From positions 25,615,936-25,679,935 of the forward strand of contig CAIIXF020000006.1 in assembly GCA_903813345.2 (NCBI GenBank): a DNA stretch of 64,000 nucleotides. The letters are read 5' to 3'. Each line of letters starts with the position of its first letter. The first letter of the stretch is position 1. This document shows, one piece after another, positions 1 to 10,600 of the stretch. The notes below the pieces were generated by a model. The model made no database searches. It saw only the letters and a program-made list of their open reading frames with translations, and had not been told where the DNA came from. The translations under genes were made by a program, and so were the position numbers. The DNA is from Owenia fusiformis (taxonomy: Eukaryota > Annelida > Polychaeta > Sabellida > Oweniidae).

Positions 1-682
1 TTAACTTGGTCTAGCCTCAGAGCCTTGATCAAAGCCTGTATGATAAGCTAGTTTCAGACTTTGTCCCTTGAATGGTGATAAGTGCACCTCTTGTTATATC
101 ACTATTATACAGCTGATGTCCCAAATCTATAATCTTAACTAATATTTACTCTTGTTATACTATGATCTAGGTTCTATGGACCAGGGTTCAATGGGAGAAT
201 GTCCTGAGTACCCTTAACAAAAGTAAAACTGCGTCTATGATCTTAAAACTAAAGGCAATTCATGGATTTAATCAGACAATGACAACAGAAAATTATTCTA
301 TAATTCATTTAGTATCCCTGTCATTCCTTTTACAATCAAACTTTCATAAAAGACCAGATCTCTACATTTGAGATGATTCATCAAATCATCAAAACTTGAA
401 AATTGTCGGTAATAGTCAGAGGGCTGTGTTGCTAGCTTATGGTGATAAAGGGTACAATAAATTGCACTGAGAAATGTGAGGAGAGTCAATAATTGTCATA
501 TGACTTACAAATTTGATTTGTCTTTAGGCTGGTAGGTGTGACAGTTGTAGGTGTTAGAGATAACACCTGTTAAATTTAACTATGTATTCCACAATCTCTA
601 TTTTGTCTTGCATTAAATCTTTGGTCATCTCAAGGCTCTGGCCCAACACTTTTTTAAAGGTTATTATCTAAGTTTTATTCAG

Positions 683-834
683 ACCGTAGCCAGGATTTGC
701 CAAGGGGGTTCACTTATTTTAAAAAAATAACTCGGTGGTGCTCAATTTTGACCAACTTCAGCCTCAAAAAAGGCCAAAATCACTTAAAAAGTGTTCAGAA
801 TGGTGGAAAATTGCATGATTTTGCTCAACCTCCC
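683..834 (+). repeat. Fragment of the CAGGCCCGTAGCC inverted-repeat family
   Basis: The segment begins with a decayed CAGACCGTAGCCAGGATTTG, followed by a G run, 'aaaatcacttaaaaagtg' and 'gcatgattttg'. The same order of motifs occurs at 18973, 43640 and 53012 and, inverted, at 37400. The right terminus is degraded. Confidence 0.7.
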
Positions 835-1429
835 TGCCTGAATGATTAAGAAAGTTTAAAGAAATTTCGACTAAAAGGTGGGATAAAAATATTCTGTTTT
901 GACATACCCCGGTATGTATTAGTAAAGTAGGCTACATAGTGCTCTTCTTGAGATTTTATATCAATGCAGTAGAAAATCACATTCTTATCTGCCAGAGTTC
1001 CTCTTTATCTAATATGCTTGTATCTCATTTATCTGTTCTGGTCAAAAATCTCACAAAAATATTTCACAAGAATTAGGTACAGGATGAGAGGTAATTTTCA
1101 TCAGGATGCAGAACCTGGTTAATATAAGGCTGTTCAGATCACTGACTGAATGATAAGTTTCCTTTGCTTTATTACAAAGGCTCTATAGGGACTGTAGCTG
1201 CCCTAGATCAAGTTGACACTTTATTTTTTTCTTGCATTTTTGTAATTGAACTTCAGTCAATGTGTCCCATATGCAGTATATTGTTTTACCTTTATATAAA
1301 GTACAGTACTAGTTCAGTAACTTAGGCAGTACAAAGGGCAAACATTGTACTATGCAGCCTAAAGCAAGGTAATACAAACTCTCATCATATAAATGAAAAT
1401 TGGTTAATATTCGGATGAAGAAGTATTCC

Positions 1430-1705
1430 TCAATAACGAAGAATAGGTTTTCCTCTCTAATGAAATACACATTCTCATCTAGAAAGAAGAACATGCTTTC
1501 CTCTGTATTGAAATACATATTTCCATCTAGGAAAACAGGTTTTCCTCTTCATTAAAATATATTTTCATCTAGAAAAACATGTTTTCCTCTCCAATCTGCT
1601 TTATATGGGCTTATTAGCCTTTTGCAGATTATTGATATAGACATTGACATAGACAATCAAATAGACATTTTCATCTAGAAAGAATAATGTTTCCTCTATG
1701 ATGAA
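1430..1705. repeat. Degenerate ~45-bp tandem repeat
   Basis: About five imperfect units each contain 'tttcctct', 'atgaaa(t/g)acac' and 'catctagaaa'. They start near 1448, 1495, 1539, 1581 and 1690, and the last is separated by about 90 bp. Open frames over this stretch are by-products of the repeat. Confidence 0.7.
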
Positions 1706-1822
1706 AGACACGTCATGTCCCTACTCCCTTATAAAGTAATATTTATTTCTTCTGATTTGTTTTGCAAAAGAGTAAAAGTGAATACGTTCTCAGGATTCCC
1801 TATTGGAGAGCTTCATGTATAC

Positions 1823-1911
1823 CTGGCAGTTTGAAAAGCTGGCCGAATTTACTAATTAGCAAAATGATATCAGCACGACTCCACTTCAGGGTAGGTGTGG
1901 CACCCGGTAAT
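1823..1911 (-). other. Possible exon or gene relic with a Myb/SANT-like peptide
   Basis: On the minus strand a cagttttag acceptor is followed by 89 nt that can be read LPGATPTLKWSRADIILL and onward to a KLPG|gtatac donor. The W-S-x(4)-I-L-L pattern recalls the first helix of Myb/SANT-like DNA-binding domains of transposon origin. No partner exon was found and nothing ties it to IDH1. It could be a transposon relic or chance. Confidence 0.2.
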
Positions 1912-2163
1912 CTAAAACTGTTGCACCTTACTCACTTCGAGAGCCATGTTAGATTTTGAAACTTATGGCTCTCAAACGGAGAAATTGACAGCTGAATAAT
2001 AAAATACAATAATACAATACTTGTAGTGACCTTTGAAATACGAATTAAGTCTATCAGCGGCTTACTTTTGTTCTATACTTATGTCATACATCATTAAAAT
2101 CCTTCCGTGAAAGTATTGGAGCGCTGAAGTACTTCCTTTTCGATCAAGACTTGTAATTATTAG

Positions 2164-2337
2164 TCGAGTGAATGTTTTTTCTGCCAAATTCCAATATGGC
2201 GTTTTCTGCTAGGACATTTTCGTAAATCTTCGGAGGTTGTCCGAACCTTACTCATTCTCAAAATTAATCTCATTCATTGCGTATCTCGTTCCTAGCAAAC
2301 CGCCATATTGGAAATGAGTCAAAAAACATTCACTCGA
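2164..2337. mobile_element. 174-bp MITE with TTAG target-site duplication
   Basis: The left end TCGAGTGAATGTTTTTT (2164) is mirrored by AAAAAACATTCACTCGA ending at 2337. Inner segments also pair (CCAATATGGCG with CGCCATATTGG, GCTAGG with CCTAGC). TTAG flanks it on both sides (2160-2163 and 2338-2341). It has no coding capacity and is a typical non-autonomous DNA transposon derivative. Confidence 0.85.
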
Positions 2338-2345
2338 TTAGTGGT

Positions 2346-2960
2346 GGGACTCGTGTGAATTATCCTACTCGAGTAGAGGCTCTTGAACACTCGATTTATT
2401 CGCGATTAAAATGAATGATTTTGGAAAAAATTGTTCAGAAAAACTTTCTTCGGAAAGTTACAAACTTTCACTTCCGGTAGCAATGTTTTCAAGTGTTCTC
2501 GGCTCAACCTACCTTGAATAACTCCAACATACCCATCAAATTATTCAAATAGAATAACTCAATACACTTTATATGTTCTTGTTTTGCATTGAAAAGTAAA
2601 TAATTTAGCAATTTACGCTAATTGGTTTGACCTCGTTAAATATTGCATTGCACATGCGCAACCGGATGTAATCAATAAATAAAAACAAACACGAGAAAGC
2701 CTATCGTATTTGATTTATTATCTCAGTTAAGGTATCAAACTACAATGCTATATATTAAGGAAGGCATCATTGCTAAACATTGTACAGAAATGTTGTACAT
2801 TGGATGTGTTTTTTTTACGTAAATTGCGGTTGAAAGGTGGGTAAATCACATTTTCTTCATCATTTTTTCATTTTTTTTTCAATTCGAGTCAGAATTTACC
2901 AATCGATGAATCGTATTTACAGGGTTTGGCGAGTAATATTCGAGTCCACGAGTCAATCGT
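2346..2960. repeat. Possible decayed inverted-repeat element
   Basis: GGGACTCGTGTGAATTA near 2346 is weakly mirrored by 'taatattcgagtccacgagtc' near 2935. Pairing is imperfect and no target duplication is clear. Confidence 0.3.
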
Positions 2961-3386
2961 TGCTCCACTACACTCGATGAACAATTTACAAGTCTTGATT
3001 GAAAAAGAAGTATCCAATACTGGCACGGATTGATGATGCTGATGTAAGACACAGTTAGAGACCAATGGTAAGCTGCGGAAATCTTTATTCATGTTTTAAA
3101 GGTCACTATTATTCAGCTGTCCAAGTGCGCCGTGGGAAAGCTATTATATCAAAATCCACATAGCTTTTGCAGGAAGTAAGTTGCACCAACATTATTTTCT
3201 CAAGTTCACAACATTTTCAATTTTCTCTGCAGACAGTCGACCATTTGTTTGGGGTAGGCCTAAGTTGATTCCAACGATGATCATTCTCGAGACAGAAAGT
3301 GGGCGCAAGATGAATTTGATCTTGTGACATTTCATTTTCAAGAAGATAGGATGAAGTTTCAAAAATTTTTAGAGAAAAAAGTTTAC

Positions 3387-3532
3387 CTTGTCATTTCATC
3401 GCCCTGCATTTCCACCACAGTTCCACCTGAAACCAGAATAAATCAAGATTGAAATATGCATAGATACATAAAAAATCATTTGAATGTCATATTTTCTGGA
3501 TAAAATCTGTACTTACCATTAATTTTACCCAT
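3387..3532 (-). CDS. IDH1: Cytosolic NADP-dependent isocitrate dehydrogenase, first two coding exons (partial)
   Basis: Isocitrate dehydrogenase oxidises isocitrate to 2-oxoglutarate and makes NADPH. On the minus strand, exon 1 (3532-3517) reads ATG GGT AAA ATT AAT G and ends at gtaagt. Exon 2 (3426-3387) follows a tttcag acceptor and ends ACA AG at gtaaac. Joined they give MGKINGGTVVEMQGDEMTR, the last residue being completed by the next exon. This matches the conserved amino end of animal IDH1, including the MQGDEMTR motif. The protein starts directly at this motif with no targeting peptide, so the cytosolic or peroxisomal form is favoured over mitochondrial IDH2. No exon 3 was recognised between 1 and 3386, so intron 2 should run past the left edge. 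The exons are 16 and 40 nt and easily missed by ORF finders. The gene runs head to head with the homeobox gene starting at 4686. Confidence 0.9.
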
Positions 3533-3641
3533 TTTGAAGGAATGTTTGAAATTCTGACCAAATCACACGAAAACGGAAGTAAAAGACCGACGCTTACTGC
3601 GCATGCCAAATAGGTCGTCTGTGGATCGATCATTCTCCAAC
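3533..3641 (-). promoter_or_regulatory. Candidate IDH1 promoter (ETS- and NRF1-like sites)
   Basis: The stretch immediately upstream of the IDH1 start codon contains CGGAAGT (3574-3580), an ETS-family core, and TGCGCATGC (3598-3606), an NRF1-like half-palindrome. Both are common in TATA-less housekeeping promoters. The palindromic element pair begins at 3642, within about 110 bp of the start codon. Confidence 0.45.
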
Positions 3642-3944
3642 AAGGAGGATTGGCTCCCAGGATCGAAACTCGATATTTTCCAACAATGAAAACGTCGAAA
3701 TGTCGTTATTTTCTGAAATTAAAACCGACTATAAATTCAAAATAAACAGTTCAAAAGATTCTAACCAATATCTCGATCATTTCTTGTGAGTTTTGGAATT
3801 TTTCGTTTGGAAATAAGACCAAAATTCACGATTTAAATGTTGAAGTGAACAAAATGGCGGCTGTTTGAATTCGAATTTTGTATTACGACATACCCATATA
3901 TGGGACAGAATATCGGTGGTGCACTCTGGGAGCCAATCCTCCTT
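3642..3944 (+). mobile_element. 303-bp MITE, copy 1 of a head-to-head pair
   Basis: The copy starts AAGGAGGATTGGCTCCCAG and ends CTGGGAGCCAATCCTCCTT, so it has its own 19-bp inverted termini. Its whole body is the reverse complement of 3953-4255 with very few differences. It has no reading frame of interest. It lies just upstream of the IDH1 promoter. Confidence 0.9.
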
Positions 3945-3952
3945 GATTCTCC

Positions 3953-4255
3953 AAGGAGGATTGGCTCCCAGAGTGCACCACCGATATTCTGTCCCATATA
4001 TGGGTATGTCGTAATACAAAATTCGAATTCAAACAGCCGCCATTTTGTTCACTTCAACATTTAAATCGTGAATTTTGGTCTTATTTCCAAACGAAAAATT
4101 CCAAAACTCACAAGAAATGATCGAGATATTAGTTCGAATCTTTTGAACTGTTTATTTTGAATTTATAGTCGGTTTTAATTTCAGAAAATAACGACATTTC
4201 GACGTTTTCATTGTTGGAAAATATCGAGTTTCGATCCTGGGAGCCAATCCTCCTT
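3953..4255 (-). mobile_element. 303-bp MITE, copy 2 (inverted)
   Basis: This is the same 303-bp unit in opposite orientation, separated from copy 1 by the 8-bp spacer GATTCTCC (3945-3952). GATCATTCTC occurs on both outer sides (3628-3637 and 4256-4265). The equal lengths and near identity suggest recent insertion or duplication. Confidence 0.9.
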
Positions 4256-4685
4256 GATCATTCTCGAAACATTTATATTAGAAATGTTTTGTTGACAAAA
4301 GTTTTGGTAAATACAATAATATATAAATTACTAAGTATCTAGTACAAATATATTATTTCATTTTCCCTCAAAATAACAGATTTTCAGAAAACCGTCGAAT
4401 TATAAAACGAAATGAAACTTGGTTCAAAATGATTGGACGAGTTGACCGGGCCGGGAAACTTTGAAGTCTGAAAAATGGCTACATTGTAACTGACAGACAA
4501 TCATAGTTCCTCTAATGATGTATAATTGGAATTGAATCGATAATTAAGCAAATTGACAATTGCTATGGAAATAAACTTTACCTCAGGATAATAACGTGAA
4601 AATATTGCTGCTAGTGATTATCATGGACAAGGATTTTTGAACTTGAACAATTAAACTTGAAAATTATTAGAAATATCAGACTACA

Positions 4686-7600
4686 ATGAGTCAAAAGATT
4701 CTCTATGGTCTGGAAGAGCATCTCTTAATAGATTGCATAAATGTCAAATTGAAACAGAATAAATTTGAAGACTGTTTTGATTTGCTCAAGGTAGTTGTAA
4801 AATGATTATCATTTCAAGGGGGGGGGGTGGAGAATAACCTCCAAGCTCGTGCGACAAGTACTTAATGGGGGGGGGGTGTATAGAGATATTGTATATCGTA
4901 TAAGAGGCTGAAAATTTATTGTATATTGTATAAGAGGGGGCAAAATTTATCGTATTTGGTATAAGAGGTGTAAAAAATATGGTATATGGTATAAAAGAAA
5001 ATATATGGTATATGGTATCTAGAATTAAAAAAGGCTAATTATGAAGAAAGTGCACCCTAAAGTTCCCCATTGTGCCAACTCTCTTACTGGTAACCGTGTT
5101 GGAAAAACATGGAAAAGTAGTCTCTCTAATTGGTTCCACATTCCAGGTCAATCAATACTGTAAGTTTAGAAAAAATCCTTCTCAAACTAAGAGTTTTGTG
5201 CCCTTTTCATTCAAATTTTCACAGGAGGTGTTAAATATAGTCTCAAATAAGAATCACGCCGGATGATCAGAAGAAATGAACGGAGGGAGGTAGATCTAGC
5301 TGATTTTTGGTAGAAAATTCAACAAATCTTGAAGATTTATTTTTTCAAGAGAAAGTTTACAACTGAATGGCTAAATGAATAGACGCAGTGGACGGGGGAA
5401 TATGTTAGGTCTTCTTGGATTTTTTTGAACTGTGGAGTTCTAAAATAAAAGATCTATTAAAAAAGTGCAGCGTCGTCAACGTGCAAATGCCAATTTTTTG
5501 CTATAAATCAACCAACAGGGCTTTACACGACCTGTAATAAATACTTGTAAGTGAAGTAATTATCACAAAACTATTGTCATCATTGGTTTTGTAAAACATG
5601 TTACCATACCTTATATAAAAAGTAATCGAACGTTATTAAAATTGAACGGAGGGGTGAGTAATGTGTCTATAAGACATATGAAAACTTCCATTAACTCCAT
5701 ATGTCCCCATTTTTCACTTTTCAGAGTTGTAACATCAAGTTACTGAGTAAGTGAGTTCATTTTTCAAGTACACGAATTTGTGGAAATTTCTTCCACCTTA
5801 AAGACATATTACTCCACCCCCCTCCGTTCACTCCCCCCCTCCGTTCAATTATTCGATTATTTTTTATCTATCATTTGAAAAATTATTTTAAAAAACCGGC
5901 AAAGAATTTTGTGATAAAAACGTTGCTTATATATTTATTACAGGTCGTACAGACCATTGTTGCTTGATTTATAACAAAAACATTGGCATTTGCACGTTGG
6001 CGACGTTGACTCATCTTAACTTTGATGAAAAATATGGTCACTATGGCTACTCGTGTTTCGGGGTATGTGGGATAAATCATTAAAATATTTGAGTATAAAG
6101 TGTTCATACAGCGCATGTTTTAATACAAGCATCACAATGCTAATATAGCATAATATAGCAAAAGGTTTTTATTTGGTCTTCAAACTGTCATATGTTGGAT
6201 TTCGGCTTTTTATTGGGGATTTGGACAGGTGCATATGTTAAGCCAATGCATTACCTCCAGATCAAGCACTCATCGAGGTAATAAAATAATTTGGACTTTG
6301 AGACAGGGAAGGTTTTTCTGAAATGTTGTCCTGATTTTTAGCTCTTTCCACATATGTTTTTTCAATGTTTGATGCACCAATATGTTGCACTTTGAGACAC
6401 AGTTTTGAGACACAGTTAATCTCTAAAATATGATTTATTTGGGATAAAGTGGAAAACAGTACATGTATTTCCCATGTTATTTTCCCATAGGGAAAACTCA
6501 TGTGACCCATTGTTTTCAGCTAAATTTTGGTCATTCAAAATTGATATCTTTAAAACCCCTGCATGAATCATATTTTCATTTAAAACGCAACAGAGTGAAC
6601 GATGCAACAAACATTGAAAAACAGGTGTGGAAAGGGCTGGAAATCAGGACAACATTACAGAAAAAACATGTTGATGGGGTGCAAATTTGCACCTTCCCTG
6701 ACTTAAAGTCCAAATTATTTTATAATCTCTATGATTGCTTGTCCTGGAGTTAATGCATTGGCCTAACATATGCACCTGTTCAAATCCTCAGAAAATAGCC
6801 AAAATCCAATATATGACTGAAATCTGTTGCGATACTGTCTGTGGTCCTTTAAAAGAAAGTTATTTCTAGTTGCATAGAGTAGTTTTCATTCTCATCAATA
6901 CATCTTTGCCTTGAAATCATTCGTGAAACATGTGGTTTGAACTTTATGGAAATTTGCTTTATTTTGACACACCTTTGTTTAACTTATACTGTCTTTAAGG
7001 CTGCCTTATCTGAAACCCCGAAGTGTCTCTTGTTTCAAATGTTTAAACAATCAAGTCTCGTCTTGCCTTTATTTCAAACTCTAATTTCCAGACTCGAGTC
7101 CAATCAAAAATGAATTATCTACATGGAAGTTTGTGAAGTCCTTTATTTCTGAAACTGTTTTCAATACTTAATATTTTCAGGTAACTGCTTTACAAAATTA
7201 TTGTGCATTGTGAATCTTCATAACCTATCTGATACATATTTCCCTCAGCAAACTTTATTTTCATAGAACACATGATGAATCTTTTATTCCACATTCTCAA
7301 TTTTGCATCAATTATGTTTCAAGGATTTATTTCCCTGGCTCACTATGAAGGATTCCATTGACATTAAAATATGTCATGGGAAAGTAGGTCATAAGAAAGA
7401 GGAACACTGAGTTCCACCCATTCCAATGATGCAGGTTTTGTGCTAATTTTGAATATCTTTATGGTACTTTTACAGGTAATGGGCTAATGGCTTTAGCAAA
7501 TTGCAGAAATGTTAAAGTTAGTTTTTTGGTCAAATTAGGTTGTGAAATCACTTAAGATAAGTCATGAATCTTATATCATAAATGTGTTTTAAATCAACTT

Positions 7601-10600
7601 GTTGACCTGAAAATAAAAAATGGTCACAGCTTTCTGAACATGTGGATGTACCCGAATGGTGTCTTATTCATAATGTAATAAATGAAATCATTGTGATATG
7701 TATGTGGAGTCTATTTCCCTTATAATAATACATTTACTTTAGTACATGGATTCTCTCCTAATATTATTTCCTTATAAATATCCAAACTTTAATCAAAAGC
7801 AGTTTCAAAATTATCGTATATTGTATTTCACCTAAAATATTGTATATGGTATAAGAGCTGTGAAAAATATTGTATATGGTATAAAAGGGGTGAAAAAATA
7901 TTGTATATGGTATAAGAGAGCTGAAAAATATTGTATATGCATTTCCAAGACCCTCTATACACCCCCCCCCCCCCTTAATATCGCATTTAAATTGAAATCA
8001 TTTTATGTCATTTCAATTTCAATATGTAAGACATTGTAATTGCCAATATGGGCACTGACAGGGGTGGATCTGGGAATCAACAAGGGGGGGGCCCAAATTC
8101 CAAGTCAGAGAAAGAAACATCCGCGCCTGCGCGGAAAAAAATTTAGGGCCCCTAAAACCAAAAAGTGGGCCCAAATTTTGAAATTCTGAGGCCCATTTTC
8201 TTCAAAATTTGGCCTGAAATTAAAAAATAAGGCCTTAAAAAGCCCAGTAATGACCAAAAAGGCCCACTTTTTGGGGCCTCTAGGCCTTTTTTTGCCCAAA
8301 AAATTTTTTTGGGCCCAATTTTTTTTTTCTGGGCCCACCCCCAGGCCCCCCCCCCTAATCCGCCAGTGCACCGGCACAGCCATTGAAATCAGTTTATAAA
8401 AAAACCTCCTTATTATGTAAATATCACAGATGGCAGAATTATTTTATAATATCTACAATACAGGGTTTTAAGGGCTATTCTCTATTAAAAATTCTGCCAT
8501 CCGTGGCAAATAGTACTATGCACTATTGTATTGGTCTATGAGTAATCAAGTATCCCACATTTATCTTGTGCCAAGACCATCTCAGAGTCTTGGAACTGGG
8601 CTTTGACTAGATAAGTCCCACATCACAGCTTCAATTGAAAAACATTTATTGATCATATCATTTCAAGTCAGGAGCAAATATTTCCGCACTTTGGTGGAAA
8701 CAATTTTGGGCCTCAAAAAACAAAAATTATTATTAGCCCCATATTTCCAAAATTTAAGACTCATTTTCTTGTATTTTTGGTCTAAAATCAAAAATATGCC
8801 CCAAAAGGCCCAATAATACCCAAAAAGACCCACAAGTTAGGGCCTTATCATTTTTGATTTTCTGGGCCCAACCTGGGGAGGGGGCTAAATGTCACTGGTG
8901 TAATATGTAGGATACTCAGAATACTCTTATTAGATAAAAAAAGTCGCTCCATGGTTGATCTTTTGTTTTACAATGGGCTTTCAATTAGTCTACTAATTGA
9001 AATTCTGTGATTGGTTGATACCTGTGCAATATTTGATCCACATCACACCACCCTTGTATATGACTTTTTCCAGAATGGCTGTTTTGTTGAATTGAAACGT
9101 GAAGCCTTGAGGCTTTGGGATGCGGCCCATTACAAGAAAGCAGAGTTCCTCAACATGGACAAAGAAAAGTTGACTTCATTGAAGAAATACAGAATAAGAC
9201 AAAGGTATGACTACAAAATCAAAACCTGTAAACACCTACCTACAGGGGATATTTTTCTTTGCAAAAAATGTTCATTACACATGTAGCTTTACTTGATATG
9301 GCCCATGAACATGCTCCACTTAACAATTTATTTTGACTCCAATAGGTTCCCACCCCCGAGAAATATCTGTCCCACTGGAGAAAGGCCAAGTCAAAGACTA
9401 CCCCTATCATCTACAGATATACTGAGGTCATGGGTGGTTGAACATAGTCCTTATCCTACAACCTTTGAAAAACATGAACTGGCAAAAAAGGCCAAAATCA
9501 CAGTGAAACAGGTTTCAAGTTGGTGTCTAAATTACAGAAAAAGAAAAAAGGTAAGGAAATAAAATGTGTAAAGGAAAAAAATATGAGTAAATGTGAAGAA
9601 AGGGAGTTTAAGTAAGGGAAGTAAGTTAAGGCAAGGAAAAGCAATGAGAAATTTAATATGAAAATGAATAGCAGTTTTGAATCTTTAATTTCAAATGAAC
9701 TCCTTCAAAATATCTAAATAATACACATAAATCCATTGGTTAAAAATGATGGTCAATCACCTGTAGTTTTGAATCAACAGTAGTGGAATCATATTTTTCA
9801 GAAAAGAGGAACCGTTTCTTGTGAAAATCTTCAGAACACAACAAATCAAAACAATGAAACAAGTGCACCTAATGTGGCATATGGTGGTTTAAACATGTGC
9901 AGAAATGAATATGAGAATAACAAGGAAAAGCATCAAGCCAGGAAATCTCCAACTAAACAGAATCGTGTCCAGACAATGAATCCTGTCCAGACAATGAATT
10001 TTGGCCAGACAAATATTCATGGCCAGACATTAAATCCGCAGACTGTAAACCATCAATGTAAAGTTGTAAAATATGTCACACTTGGATCTAATGTAAGAGA
10101 TGATGCTGCAGTTGGTACCAATGGTTACCAGACAGGATTGCCACATGGTTACCAGGAAACAATGTCAGGCCTTAGTTACAAGACAAAGCAATCATCACAT
10201 AACAAACCTGTCATAAGTCATTCTCATAGTTACCAATCAGAAGCCACTTCCCTTAGTTTAGAGACAAGGGGGCCACCAAATGTTTACCAGGCAACAGGCC
10301 CATCACCTAGTTACCAGGCAACAGGGCCAACTTATGATTACTATGCAACAGGTCCATCACAGACTAGTTACCACACAGATAAATCAGCATACAGTAACCA
10401 GGCAACAGATGCAACATACAGTCAGCAGGTTACGGAACAATCATATGGTTACCAGGCCAAAAGAAAACGATTAAATAGTTGCCAGGTAGAACCACAATGT
10501 ACATGTAGCAACTCAATTAGTTCACCATATCTTATGATTCCAGTGCTATACTCAAACCCATCTTTCTTTCCCCATAGTCCGAATATTTCACCAGACCATG

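Larger units (their letters stand above)
1..3386 (-). other. IDH1 intron 2 (partial), repeat-rich
   Basis: No IDH1 exon was recognised here, so this is read as the first part of IDH1 intron 2. It holds a degenerate ~45-bp tandem repeat (1430-1705), a 174-bp inverted-repeat element (2164-2337), a fragment of the CAGGCCCGTAGCC family (683-834) and one possible unrelated exon relic (1823-1911). The remainder shows nothing I can name. Confidence 0.5.
4867..7973. mobile_element. 3.1-kb inverted-repeat element in homeobox intron 1, with CTTAAT duplication
   Basis: The left end is a G run followed by TGTATAGAG (from 4867). The right end CTCTATACA plus a C run closes at about 7973. CTTAAT stands on both sides (4861-4866 and 7974-7979). 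Just inside each end are tandem units around 'attgtatatggtataagag', about 30 bp, in the same orientation at both ends. No transposase frame is visible. Two fold-back elements (5467-6015 and 6174-6847) lie inside. Confidence 0.65.

Noticed and set aside
3777-4019. 80-codon minus frame across the palindrome
   Set aside because: Runs through both arms of the inverted MITE pair; not a gene.
8105-8383. 92-codon minus-strand frame
   Set aside because: Lies wholly within a GGCCCA-rich repeat element with homopolymer runs.
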